Source: CAVWCW01 sp963753615
GTDB lineage: Bacteria > Pseudomonadota > Gammaproteobacteria > Chromatiales > Chromatiaceae
Assembly (NCBI GenBank): GCA_963753615.1
Contig: CAVWCW010000014.1
Location: 62,001-126,000 of the forward strand
Reading direction: 5' to 3'
DNA length: 64,000 nt
The notes beneath the pieces are model-generated. The model made no database searches. It was not told the origin of the DNA and saw only the letters and a program-made list of their open reading frames with translations. Position 1 is the stretch's first letter. Every line of letters starts with the position of its first letter. The position numbers and the translations under genes were made by a program. Shown piece by piece: positions 39,971 through 47,477 of the stretch.

Positions 39971-39973
39971 ATC

Positions 39974-40500
39974 ATGAAATCCGACCGCGAGCAATATTGG
40001 AACCCCTATCTCGGCGGTGCGCTGCTGGGGCTGGTGCTGTTTGCCTCCTTCTTCGTCGCCGGCCACGGTCTGGGGGCCTCGGGCGGCGTCAACCGCATCG
40101 TGGTTGCCGTCGAGGATGTGGTCGTCCCGGAGCATGTGGACAAGACGCCCTATCTGGCCCAGTGGCTGGCGGCGACCGGGACCCGCTTGCAGCACTGGAT
40201 CGTCTGGGAGGTGGCCGGCATCCTGCTGGGCGGCTTTGTCTCGGCATGTTGCGCGGCCGGGTCGCTTGCAGACCTACCACGGCCCGCAGATCACGCCCGG
40301 GCACGCGCTGGGGCTATGCCTTTGTCGGCGGCCTGCTGATGGGCTATGGCGCGCGCCTCGCCCGCGGCTGCACCTCCGGCCAGGCGCTGAGCGGCGGTGC
40401 GGTGCTGTCGGTGGGCAGTTGGGCCTTCATGTTGGCGGTCTTCGCCGGCGGCTACGGGCTTGCCTGGTTCGTGCGGCGCCTGTGGCAGCCGGAGGAGTGA
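39974..40500 (+). CDS. YeeE/YedE-family (PmpA/TsuA-like) half-size membrane protein, frameshifted
   Basis: Starts 4 bases after the cytochrome stop. In the first frame: Y-W-N-P-Y-L-G-G-A-L-L-G-L-V-L-F-A-S-F, typical of the YeeE/YedE family that imports thiosulfate or other sulfur compounds. The frame breaks near 40240 and again twice before 40320; joined pieces give M-L-R-G-R-V, L-Q-T-Y-H-G-P-Q-I-T-P-G, then R-W-G-Y-A-F-V-G-G-L-L-M-G-Y-G-A-R-L-A-R-G-C-T-S-G-Q-type signature with the conserved cysteine. About 175 residues with four to five helices. Clustered small indels point to poor sequence quality here. Confidence 0.8.
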
Positions 40501-40503
40501 ATC

Positions 40504-41096
40504 ATGGCACCTTTCGATCTCAAGCACTGTTCGGGACCGGCGGTGCCCAGTTACCGGTCTACCTGCTGATCGGCTTCGCCTTCGGCTTCGTGCTGGAATC
40601 CAGCGGCTTCGGCGACGCCCGTCGCCTGGCCGCGCAGTTCTACTTCCGTGAAATGCGGGTGCTCAAGGTGATGTTCACCGCCATCGTCACCGCCATGGTG
40701 CTGGTGTTCTGGTCCACCGCCTTGGGCCTGCTGGACTACGACCAGCTCTGGGTCAACCCCACCTACCTCTGGCCGGGCATTGTCGGCGGGCTGATCATGG
40801 GCGTCGGCTTCATCCTCGGCGGCTACTGCCCGGGCACCTCCCTGGTGAGCGCGGTGACCCTGAAGCTGGACGGCATGTTCTTCGTGCTCGGCCTGGTGGT
40901 CGGGGTACTGGCCTTCGGCGAACCGCTGGCCTGATATCACGACTTCTGGAACTCCGGTTACATGGGCCGCTTCACGCTGCCGGAGCTTTCGGCGCTGGAG
41001 ACCGGGGTGGTGGTATTCCTGGTGGTGATCATGGCCCTGGTCATGTTCATCGGCTTCGAATGGGCCCGGGCCGCCATCTACGGGAAGCAGAAATGA
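40504..41096 (+). CDS. YeeE/YedE-family (PmpB/TsuA-like) half-size membrane protein, frameshifted
   Basis: Second half-size transporter, 3 bases after the first. Start ATG 40504 (M-A-P-F-D-L) then an indel near 40525 leads into P-V-Y-L-L-I-G-F-A-F-G-F-V-L-E-S-S-G-F-G-D, helices, and G-G-Y-C-P-G-T-S-L-V-S with the conserved cysteine. At 40932 an in-frame TGA interrupts E-P-L-A before Y-H-D-F-W-N-S-G-Y-M-G-R-F-T-L-P-E, where the family continues; the last helix ends at 41096. Together with its neighbour it would form a full-length YeeE/YedE-type transporter. Whether the TGA is an error cannot be decided here. Confidence 0.78.
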
Positions 41097-41752
41097 ACTG
41101 CGCCTCTTCGACCTGCGCGTGCTCGGGGCCGCCGCGCTGCTGTTCGCCTCCGGCGCGCTGGCCCTGGCTACGGCCAACCGAGCTGGACCAGAAATGGGCC
41201 TTCATGGCCCCGGAGCTAGGAGCCGCGACTGCTCGAGCGCCAAGTGCCAGATCGACCCCGCCGAGCTGCTGCAGCTGATGAACGACGACTACATCGAGCT
41301 GATCATCTTACGACCTGCGCGACGAATCGGACTGGAACCTGTTCCATCTGGTGGACTCGGAGCGGGTGCCCGCTGGATGCCCTCGCCGGCACAGCGCGAC
41401 CGGCTGCAGGCCCTGCCGGGCAATGCGGTGGTTGTGCTGGTCAGCAACGACGAGATCGCTGGCCACCCGGGGCTGGAAGCGTCTGATGGCCCTGGCCCGG
41501 CCCAATGCCTATATACTGGAGGGCGGGCTGAACCACTGGCTCAATGTCTATGGCGTGGCCGAAGACGAGACCGCAGGCCACGGCAAGGCCAGCCTGGCCG
41601 CCCCGGACGGCCGGCTGCGTCACCCGTTCCGCCTGGCCCTGGGCGACCGCCATGCCGCCGCCAAGCCAGACCAGCACCAAGTCGCGGAGCGGGCCTTCAC
41701 CCCCAAGGTCAAACTGCTGCAACAGGTGGCCAAGGCCGGCGGCTGCGGCTGA
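41093..41752 (+). CDS. Exported rhodanese-like protein (heavily frameshifted)
   Basis: The start ATG 41093 overlaps the previous stop. Pieces in three frames join into one protein: signal-like L-G-A-A-A-L-L-F-A-S-G-A-L-A-L-A, then T-E-L-D-Q-K-W-A-F-M-A, I-D-P-A-E-L-L-Q-L-M-N-D-D, Y-D-L-R-D-E-S-D-W-N-L-F-H-L-V-D-S, A-V-V-V-L-V-S-N-D-E, and W-K-R-L-M-A-L-A-R-P-N-A-Y-I-L-E-G-G-L-N-H-W, which follow the rhodanese fold. The active-site loop appears to read V-S-N-D rather than C-x-x-G, so the catalytic cysteine may be missing. An A-F-T-P-K-V-K-L-L-Q-Q-V tail follows. At least four indels occur. Confidence 0.65.
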
Positions 41753-41781
41753 TAGCCGCCAAGGCTCCGTCCGCTACGAAC

Positions 41782-41815
41782 CCGGCCTGCAGCCAGACTG
41801 CAGGCCGGATTCTTT
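41782..41815 (+). terminator. Intrinsic terminator of the sulfur/cytochrome operon
   Basis: An 11-bp perfect stem (CCGGCCTGCAG with CTGCAGGCCGG), loop CCAGA, followed by ATTCTTT. It lies 30 bases after the rhodanese-like gene and shortly before the convergent DsrC-like gene ends. Confidence 0.75.
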
Positions 41816-41838
41816 CGCACGGAAAAACCGGTGCCGCC

Positions 41839-42201
41839 CTACTGGACGCTGCCGAACGAACTGTTTTCACTGCCCGCTGGCGCTTCGAGGCCCGCAATGC
41901 GGCAACCCTGAGCAACCGGACCCCCGGGAAACAGCCGGTAAAGGTGCTTCATGCCGCCGCGGGCGTGAAAGCGCTCGTCCAAGGCGTCATGCAGTTCGCG
42001 GATGTTGACCTCCCGATTGCGGTCGAAATACTCATGCAGGGCAGCCACCTCCTCCCAGTGATCGGCGCTTAGTTCCAAGCCCTCCTCAGCCGCCCGGGCC
42101 TCTGCCTGGCTGCGGCTCCAATCTTCGGGGGCGTGGGGGAAGGCTTCGTCACGCTTTCGGGCCAGATTTGGGTTCATCACTTCACGCATGGATTCCGCCA
42201 T
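41839..42201 (-). CDS. DsrC/TusE-family sulfur carrier homologue lacking the penultimate cysteine
   Basis: A 120-residue protein with the DsrC/TusE fold: A-P-E-D-W-S near residue 24, a long helical region with W-E-E-V-A-A-L-H-E-Y-F near 49, and Y-R-L-F-P-G-G-P-V-A-Q-G-C-R-I-A-G-L near residue 87. DsrC proteins normally carry two cysteines 11 positions apart; TusE keeps only the last. Here the first cysteine (Q-G-C-R-I-A-G-L) is kept and the position of the last is Ser (A-P-A-G-S), followed by a nine-residue extension. ATG 42201 has a good AGGAGG site. Convergent with the cytochrome/transporter operon; the role is likely sulfur trafficking or regulation. Confidence 0.82.
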   Translation of the reverse strand: MAESMREVMNPNLARKRDEAFPHAPEDWSRSQAEARAAEEGLELSADHWEEVAALHEYFDRNREVNIRELHDALDERFHARGGMKHLYRLFPGGPVAQGCRIAGLEAPAGSENSSFGSVQ

Positions 42202-42309
42202 CGTACCGCCTCCTGTGGTGATCTTTTCGTTATGTTCACTGACACCGCCCGGCGACGCCGGCGCCGAGGTCAGGCCTTTGCAAGAAACTATAGACCAGGA
42301 CCGGCAGGG

Positions 42310-43056
42310 TTACAGGACGATATCGAACCGCGCCAGGTCCGGCGCTCCGTCCGCAAACCAGAAACGGGGTCGCGCGCCGAAACCGGGATAGCGGGGCAGC
42401 GCTAACAAACCGGTGGAGCGAGTGCAAAGGCCGTTCGGGAGGTCCAGGTTCATAGCGGCGCTGGCCGGGGCCCGGGCCGGCGGGTGGCGCTCGGCCAACA
42501 AGGCCTGCCAGGCGTCCCAGTCACCGCGCTCCGGATCCGGCACCCGCGCGGCCAGAAAACGTGGCAGGAAAGCGGTGATGCGGGGGTCGGAGCGATCGTC
42601 GAGTTCCCCCGCGCTCAGCATATGCAGTCCCGGCTCAATTGCCTGAGCTTGGATCGGGCCGCTTCCGGCATGTCGGAGCCAATAGGCCCCGAGGGGATCG
42701 ACCACCACCAAGTTGAACGGGCGGTAAGCCCGAGGTTCGAGGTCCTGCAGGGACTCGGCGGCAGCGGCGGCAGCGCCCTGATCCAGGGCTTCCAGCACCA
42801 GCTCGCCGCGGCTGCGCTTGTCCGCCGCCGGACCCAGGCTGCCCTGCCGGTTCATTACCGCGGCAGCCAGGCCCTGGTCGGTGACCCCGAGCCAGCTGCC
42901 GCCGGCCAGCTGATCGAGCCCGGCCACCACCTCGGGCCGGTCCTCCCAATGGCGGGCCGGCGGCAGCGCCGGGCGGTCGCGCAGTTCGTCCCGATTACCG
43001 GCCAGCAGCACGGGCCAGGGGTGATCCGGACGGTAGAGCAGGATCAGGGTACACAT
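42310..43056 (-). CDS. NRDE-family protein (TANGO2 homologue)
   Basis: A 248-residue protein with the family hallmarks M-C-T-L-I-L at the start, A-G-N-R-D-E near residue 19 (the NRDE motif), G-G-S-W-L-G near 52 and N-R-Q-G near 68, followed by S-R-G-E-L-V near 83. TANGO2-type proteins have been linked to haem trafficking or Golgi function in eukaryotes; bacterial role unclear. It overlaps the RNA methyltransferase gene by 13 bases and is likely co-transcribed with it. Confidence 0.9.
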   Translation of the reverse strand: MCTLILLYRPDHPWPVLLAGNRDELRDRPALPPARHWEDRPEVVAGLDQLAGGSWLGVTDQGLAAAVMNRQGSLGPAADKRSRGELVLEALDQGAAAAAAESLQDLEPRAYRPFNLVVVDPLGAYWLRHAGSGPIQAQAIEPGLHMLSAGELDDRSDPRITAFLPRFLAARVPDPERGDWDAWQALLAERHPPARAPASAAMNLDLPNGLCTRSTGLLALPRYPGFGARPRFWFADGAPDLARFDIVL

Positions 43057-44468
43057 TGGCCGCCCATCCAGCGCTTGGGAAACAGGCTCTCCAATCGGCG
43101 CCCCGCAGGCTCGTACCAGCCGACGCCGAGACCGAAGCCCAGGTGGCGCACCAGCACGAAACCGCGGCCGGTACAGCTCTCCGTCTCGGCCGGGCCCAGA
43201 GACTGCTCCCGGCGTTGGAGATAGGGGCTGACCTGGTCGCGCCGCAGTTCTACGGTATTGGCCCGGGCCCGGGGCCCCAGGAGCAGCGCGCCGGCGGTGG
43301 ACAGCTTGGGCGGACGAAGCCGGTGCCGGATCAGGCGCAGGCCCAGAGCCTCCGGCTGTGGCCGGGGCGGCGGGCGATGCCCGCGCTGGGTCAGATACAG
43401 GCCCTTGTGGGTACGGGCCGCCACCAGCCAGTCGTCCCCAATAGCCGAATCGATGGCGTAACGATCCCAGACCGCGGACGCAAGCTCCGGGGCGAACCGG
43501 GCTTCAACCGGCTCGCCCTCCCCTTCCGGAGCCCGGGCGTCGGCAGCCTTTTCCAGCGCTGCGGCAAAAAAGCCGCCGCTGTCGTTGAGCTGAGGCCAGA
43601 CCCGGTGCGCCAGCGCGAGACTAGGGTCCAGGCGCTGCCCCTGCCAGGCGGTGATGCCCGGACGAGTGAGGAAACCCGGGCAGTCCAGATCCAACAGGCG
43701 CAGGGCGCCGTCGGCTTCGGACAACAGCCGGTGCAGCACCAGCTCGTTCTCCTCCGGGGCGAAGGTGCAGGTCGAATAGACGATGCGCCCGCCGGGGCGG
43801 CAAAGGGCGAAGGCGCGCCGCAGCAGGCCCAACTGCTGGCGGCCGAAACGCTGGTACAGGCGCTGATTCCCGATCGAGCCCGGTGGCGCCGACTGCTTGC
43901 GCAGCATGCCCTCACCGGAACAGGGAGCATCGACCAAAACCCGATCGAAGCGCCCGGCAGCCCCGGGATAATTGCTGCCATCCCATACCGTAGCGCTGAC
44001 GTTCAGCGCCCCGAGGCGCTCCAGGTTGGCGCGCAAGGAACGCACCCGGCCCACCAGGGCGTCGTTGGCGACCAGGGTCCCACGGTTCTCCAACGCCTGG
44101 ACGATCTGCGCCGACTTGCCTCCGGGGGCCGCACACAGATCCAGCACCCGCTCCCCTGGCTGGGGATCGAGCAGCGCCACCGGCAGTTGGGAGACCTCCT
44201 CCTGGCTGTGAGCGAGGCCCGCCAGATACCACCAGTGGTTGCCGGGCTTGACCTCCGGGGGCAGGCGAAACGCCCCCGGACGCCAAGCCAGAGGATCCGG
44301 CTTCAGGCCCTCGGCCCGCAGCAGCTCGGCAAAACTCGCGGGCGCGATGCGCAGCCGATTGGCCCAGACACAGCCCGGCAACGGGGCCTCCAGGGACTCG
44401 GCAAAGGCGCCCCAGTCGTCGATCAGGGGGCGATAGCGTTCCAGGGCGGGGAGGGCGAGGTGAGGCAT
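43044..44468 (-). CDS. RNA m5C methyltransferase, NOL1/NOP2/Sun (RsmF-like) family
   Basis: A 474-residue SAM-dependent RNA cytosine-5 methyltransferase. Motifs in order: L-D-L-C-A-A-P-G-G-K-S-A near residue 107, V-D-A-P-C-S-G-E-G near 180 (Cys in motif IV), and Y-S-T-C-T-F-A-P-E-E-N-E near 231 (catalytic Cys in motif VI). The C-terminal ~170 residues likely form a PUA-like RNA-binding region, as in RsmF, which methylates 16S rRNA; target here is inferred. ATG 44468 gives the start M-P-H-L-A-L-P. Confidence 0.9.
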   Translation of the reverse strand: MPHLALPALERYRPLIDDWGAFAESLEAPLPGCVWANRLRIAPASFAELLRAEGLKPDPLAWRPGAFRLPPEVKPGNHWWYLAGLAHSQEEVSQLPVALLDPQPGERVLDLCAAPGGKSAQIVQALENRGTLVANDALVGRVRSLRANLERLGALNVSATVWDGSNYPGAAGRFDRVLVDAPCSGEGMLRKQSAPPGSIGNQRLYQRFGRQQLGLLRRAFALCRPGGRIVYSTCTFAPEENELVLHRLLSEADGALRLLDLDCPGFLTRPGITAWQGQRLDPSLALAHRVWPQLNDSGGFFAAALEKAADARAPEGEGEPVEARFAPELASAVWDRYAIDSAIGDDWLVAARTHKGLYLTQRGHRPPPRPQPEALGLRLIRHRLRPPKLSTAGALLLGPRARANTVELRRDQVSPYLQRREQSLGPAETESCTGRGFVLVRHLGFGLGVGWYEPAGRRLESLFPKRWMGGQCVP

Positions 44469-44740
44469 CACTGGGCAACCAAGTGGTGACGGGTCCGGGT
44501 TAGGGAAACGATTGAATCGCGTTTCCCGCGCGGGGCAGGATGCCCCGCCATTTTCAGGCGTCCAACCGCCTGGAAATGAAGGCCTTCGGAAACCGTGTTT
44601 TCGAAAGCCGTGCTGCAAAGAGCCAGGGAGGGCTATTTTCAACGTCTCCTTAGCGACATCCTCGGGGTGCCAAGCGATCAGGTCAAGCCCGAAACAACGC
44701 CGGTAGCCAGGCCCGGGCGGCTCCTTTACCATCGGGCGCC

Positions 44741-45832
44741 ATGTTCGCCATCGCCGACATCGCCCGGGCCTTCGCGCTGAAAGCACCCGTAGTTCGAGCA
44801 CGCCCGTTTGGGCAGGGGCGCATCAACGACAGCTTTCTTATCGAGCTGGCGCACGGGGCGCCGCGGCGGTTGTTGCTGCAACGGGTCAACACCCAGGTGT
44901 TTCCGTTTCCCGAGCGCATCATGCACAACATCCGGCGCCTGATCCGCCATCTCGAGAAACACCAGGCGGAGTTGACGCCAGACCAGCCCCGGCTTCGATT
45001 GCCGGAGGTGATCCATGCCCGGGACGGGCGAGATTGGTGGCGGGCCGCGGACGGCGGCTTTTGGCGTATATTCGGTTTCATCGAGGACAGCCGCACCCTG
45101 GGCCGGGTGGATAGGCCCCAGCAGGCCGCCCAGTGCGGCTGGGCGTTGGGCCGCTTCCACCGCCTGACCTGGGACCTGCCCTCCGCGGAGCTGCATGAAA
45201 CCCTGCCCGGATTCCATGTGCTGCCTAGCTATCTGGAGCACTTCGACCGTGCTCTGGACGCCTGGTCCGGCCCGGTTTCGAAGGCGCTGGCCGGCGCCCT
45301 GGCCGCGGTGGAGATGCGGCGCGGCGGGGCCGATGTGCTGGAACGCGCCCGAAGCCTTGGCCGGGTGGCGATACGGCCGACCCACGGCGATCCCAAGCTG
45401 GACAATATCCTGTTCCGCCGGGATCAGGATCGGGCCCTAGCCCTGGTCGACCTCGACACCATCCAGCCGGGACTGCTGCACTACGATTTGGGCGATTGCC
45501 TGCGTTCGGTCTGCAACCCAGCCGGCGAATCGGCACCGGCTCCGCGCTGGGAGACGGACCTATGCCGGGCCGTGCTGCGGGCCTATCTGACGGAGATGCG
45601 CGGTCACTTCGGGGCCGACGACTACCACCTGGTTTACGACTGCGCCCGCCTGCTGCCGTTCGAGCTGGGCTTGCGCTTCCTTACCGACCACCTGGAGGGG
45701 GACCGCTACTTCAAGACGCCCCGACGCGGCCAGAACCTCGAGCGCGCCCTGACGCAGTTTCGGCTCACCGCCCTGATCGAGCGCCAGGAAGGGCAGATCC
45801 GGAAGCTGGCGAAGGACCCCGAGCCACCCTGA
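44741..45832 (+). CDS. Phosphotransferase-family (APH-like) kinase
   Basis: A 363-residue aminoglycoside-phosphotransferase-fold kinase. Visible: nucleotide-binding N-lobe with G-R-I-N-D-S-F near residue 25, L-L-L-Q-R-V-N near 44, then the Brenner motif R-P-T-H-G-D-P-K-L-D-N-I-L-F near 212 and metal-binding A-L-V-D-L-D-T near 235. G-R-I-N-D-S-F and Q-R-V-N-x-x-V-F resemble N-acetylhexosamine kinases (NahK) and related sugar kinases, so a small sugar-like substrate is plausible but not proven. Stand-alone gene. Confidence 0.85.
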   Translation: MFAIADIARAFALKAPVVRARPFGQGRINDSFLIELAHGAPRRLLLQRVNTQVFPFPERIMHNIRRLIRHLEKHQAELTPDQPRLRLPEVIHARDGRDWWRAADGGFWRIFGFIEDSRTLGRVDRPQQAAQCGWALGRFHRLTWDLPSAELHETLPGFHVLPSYLEHFDRALDAWSGPVSKALAGALAAVEMRRGGADVLERARSLGRVAIRPTHGDPKLDNILFRRDQDRALALVDLDTIQPGLLHYDLGDCLRSVCNPAGESAPAPRWETDLCRAVLRAYLTEMRGHFGADDYHLVYDCARLLPFELGLRFLTDHLEGDRYFKTPRRGQNLERALTQFRLTALIERQEGQIRKLAKDPEPP

Positions 45833-45861
45833 TACATCTCGAAATATTCTGCAAAAAAGAG

Positions 45862-45890
45862 TTGCGCTATTCAGCATACGCTAATATACT
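45862..45890 (+). promoter_or_regulatory. Promoter of the first sulfur globule protein gene
   Basis: TTGCGC (45862-45867), exactly 17 bases, TATACT (45885-45890) in an AT-rich stretch, with a leader of about 80 bases to the start. The parallel arrangement before the second paralogue (46429-46457) supports it. Confidence 0.6.
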
Positions 45891-45979
45891 TAATACCCAT
45901 CGAAGCCAACCGACGACTGCAGTAAACGACCGGGGCTCGATAGACCAGAAAACCAGTACCCTTAAACGAGGAGACTCAG

Positions 45980-46312
45980 ATGACCAAGACCCTGAAAATC
46001 GCTGCTATGGCCGCTATGCTGGCCGCTTCCGCTTCTGCTTCCGCCTGGTGGGGCGGTGGTCCTTGGGGCGGTTACCCCGGCTCCAGCAATTGGATGGATG
46101 ACTTCATGGGCGACGGCTACGGCGACTTCAACATGTCCATGAGCGGCGGCGGTCACGGCCGCGGCTGGAACCGCTACAACAGCTACTATGGCGGCCCCTG
46201 GGGCTATCCTGGCTACGGCTATGGTGGCGGCTACCCGGGTTACGGTGGCTATGGCATGCCCTACGGCGCCCCGGTCGCTCCGGTTGCCCCGGCTGCCCCG
46301 GCCAGCAAGTAA
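45980..46312 (+). CDS. Sulfur globule-type structural protein, paralogue 1
   Basis: A 110-residue exported protein: signal peptide with A-A-S-A-S-A-S-A cleavage region (about residues 1-22), then a low-complexity body rich in Gly, Tyr, Pro and Trp. The conserved block M-D-D-F-M-G-D-G-Y-G-D-F-N-M-S-M-S-G near residue 39 and the Y-P-G-Y-G repeats with an A-P-V-A-P-V-A-P-A-A-P tail match sulfur globule envelope proteins of purple sulfur bacteria, as I recall them. It would coat periplasmic sulfur deposits formed during sulfide or thiosulfate oxidation. Own promoter, GAGGAG ribosome site and terminator, so monocistronic. Confidence 0.8.
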   Translation: MTKTLKIAAMAAMLAASASASAWWGGGPWGGYPGSSNWMDDFMGDGYGDFNMSMSGGGHGRGWNRYNSYYGGPWGYPGYGYGGGYPGYGGYGMPYGAPVAPVAPAAPASK

Positions 46313-46373
46313 GATCTCTCGATCTTAGGGCGCCTCCGCGCCCATCGAAAGCCGCCCTTCGGGGCGGCTTTTT
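46310..46373 (+). terminator. Three consecutive hairpins ending in an intrinsic terminator (paralogue 1)
   Basis: TAAGATC-TCTC-GATCTTA (46310-46327) includes the stop codon in its stem; GGGCGC-CTCC-GCGCCC (46328-46343) follows; then AAAGCCGCCC-TTC-GGGGCGGCTTTTT (46348-46373), a strong terminator. The same three-hairpin order follows paralogue 2. Confidence 0.85.
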
Positions 46374-46428
46374 CGTGCCCGCCGACAAACCCGGGTGACG
46401 ATAAGGAATTTTTTTCCCGAAAATAATA

Positions 46429-46457
46429 TTGCTTATCCGGCGATCCCCTAATAGACT
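46429..46457 (+). promoter_or_regulatory. Promoter of the second sulfur globule protein gene
   Basis: TTGCTT (46429-46434), 17 bases, TAGACT (46452-46457), the same layout as before paralogue 1, with a leader of similar length. Confidence 0.5.
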
Positions 46458-46545
46458 GGTAGTTCATCGTAAGCTGAAAACCCTGCCATCGGCCGGGAGC
46501 TGCGATAGAAGAACTGGATAGTCAACAGAATTGAGGAGTCACTAT

Positions 46546-46914
46546 ATGACCAAGATCGTTAAGATCACCGCTATCGCCGCGATGCTCGCCGCCTCTGCTT
46601 CCGCTTCCGCTTTCTGGGGTGGTGGTCCTTGGGGCGGCGGTGGTCCTTGGGGCGGTTACCCGGGTTCCAGCAACTTCATGGATGATTTCATGGGTGACGG
46701 CTACGGCGACTTCAACATGTCCATGAGCGGCGGCGGTCATGGCCGCGGCTACAATCGCTACAACAGCTACTATGGCGGCCCCTGGGGTTACCCGGGTTAT
46801 GGCGGCTACGGCGGCTACCCCGGTGGTTATGGCGGCTACCCCGGTGGCGGCTACGGCATGCCCTACGGCGCCCCGATGGCTCCGGTCGCCCCGGCTGCTC
46901 CGGCCGGCAAGTAA
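46546..46914 (+). CDS. Sulfur globule-type structural protein, paralogue 2
   Basis: A 122-residue tandem paralogue of the gene at 45980, from ATG 46546. Signal peptide, then F-W-G-G-G-P-W-G-G repeats, the identical D-G-Y-G-D-F-N-M-S-M-S-G-G-G-H-G-R-G block and an expanded G-G-Y-G-G-Y-P-G-G-Y repeat tail ending A-P-A-A-P-A-G-K. DNA in the central block is almost identical to paralogue 1, showing a recent duplication or gene conversion. Likely a second component of the sulfur globule envelope. Confidence 0.8.
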   Translation: MTKIVKITAIAAMLAASASASAFWGGGPWGGGGPWGGYPGSSNFMDDFMGDGYGDFNMSMSGGGHGRGYNRYNSYYGGPWGYPGYGGYGGYPGGYGGYPGGGYGMPYGAPMAPVAPAAPAGK

Positions 46915-46974
46915 GATCGCTTGATCTTAGGCGCCTCGGCGCCTCTAAAAGCCGCCCCACCGGGCGGCTTTTTT
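46912..46974 (+). terminator. Three consecutive hairpins ending in an intrinsic terminator (paralogue 2)
   Basis: TAAGATC-GCTT-GATCTTA (46912-46929) with the stop codon in the stem, AGGCGC-CTCG-GCGCCT (46929-46944), then AAAAGCCGCCC-CAC-CGGGCGGCTTTTTT (46947-46974). The last hairpin has A and T runs on both sides and can also terminate the convergent OsmC gene. Confidence 0.85.
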
Positions 46975-46995
46975 GTTTTCGCCCCCGGCGCGGCT

Positions 46996-47415
46996 TCAGG
47001 CCAGTTCGACCCGGGTCTCGCGTTCGGCGATCGGCTTGAGGTTGGCGGATACCGGACAATGGCCCATGCGCTCCGCGATATAGTCGATGGCCTCCCGGGT
47101 CGGAATACCACTGGCCAGACGACCGGCAAAGCTTACCTGCATCCGCTGGATCACCCATTCCCGATCGGTTGCCACCTCGAGTTCGCCCTCGGCCGACGCC
47201 AACGCCAAGCCACGCTCGGCGCAGTTGGTTCTGAAATACAGATGCTGGCAGCTGAATGCCGCGGAAAGGAACATCTGGAACCCGGGGGAGAGCAGATCCA
47301 ACTCGAGCGGCTTCCAGGCCTCGTCGTCGAAGATCTCGACCGTCAGCTCGGAGACAGTATTGTCCGGCTGCTGATAGCGGCAGGCCAGCCGCAGTTGGAA
47401 ACGTCTTTCGCTCAT
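46996..47415 (-). CDS. OsmC/Ohr-family protein
   Basis: A 139-residue OsmC-fold protein, a family including thiol-dependent peroxidases. The first cysteine is in A-F-S-C-Q-H-L-Y-F near residue 56 and the second in M-G-H-C-P-V-S-A-N-L near 119, the usual two redox cysteine positions. The N-terminal part (T-V-E-I-F-D-D-E, L-L-S-P-G-F-Q-M-F-L) fits the family. Substrate unknown. Convergent with the sulfur globule genes, sharing a terminator, and downstream of adk on the same strand. Confidence 0.85.
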   Translation of the reverse strand: MSERRFQLRLACRYQQPDNTVSELTVEIFDDEAWKPLELDLLSPGFQMFLSAAFSCQHLYFRTNCAERGLALASAEGELEVATDREWVIQRMQVSFAGRLASGIPTREAIDYIAERMGHCPVSANLKPIAERETRVELA

Positions 47416-47477
47416 AGCCGTGTAAGGTGAAAGCCGGAGGGACAGCGGGGCCGGAATTGCTCCGGCCCGCTCCGAGA

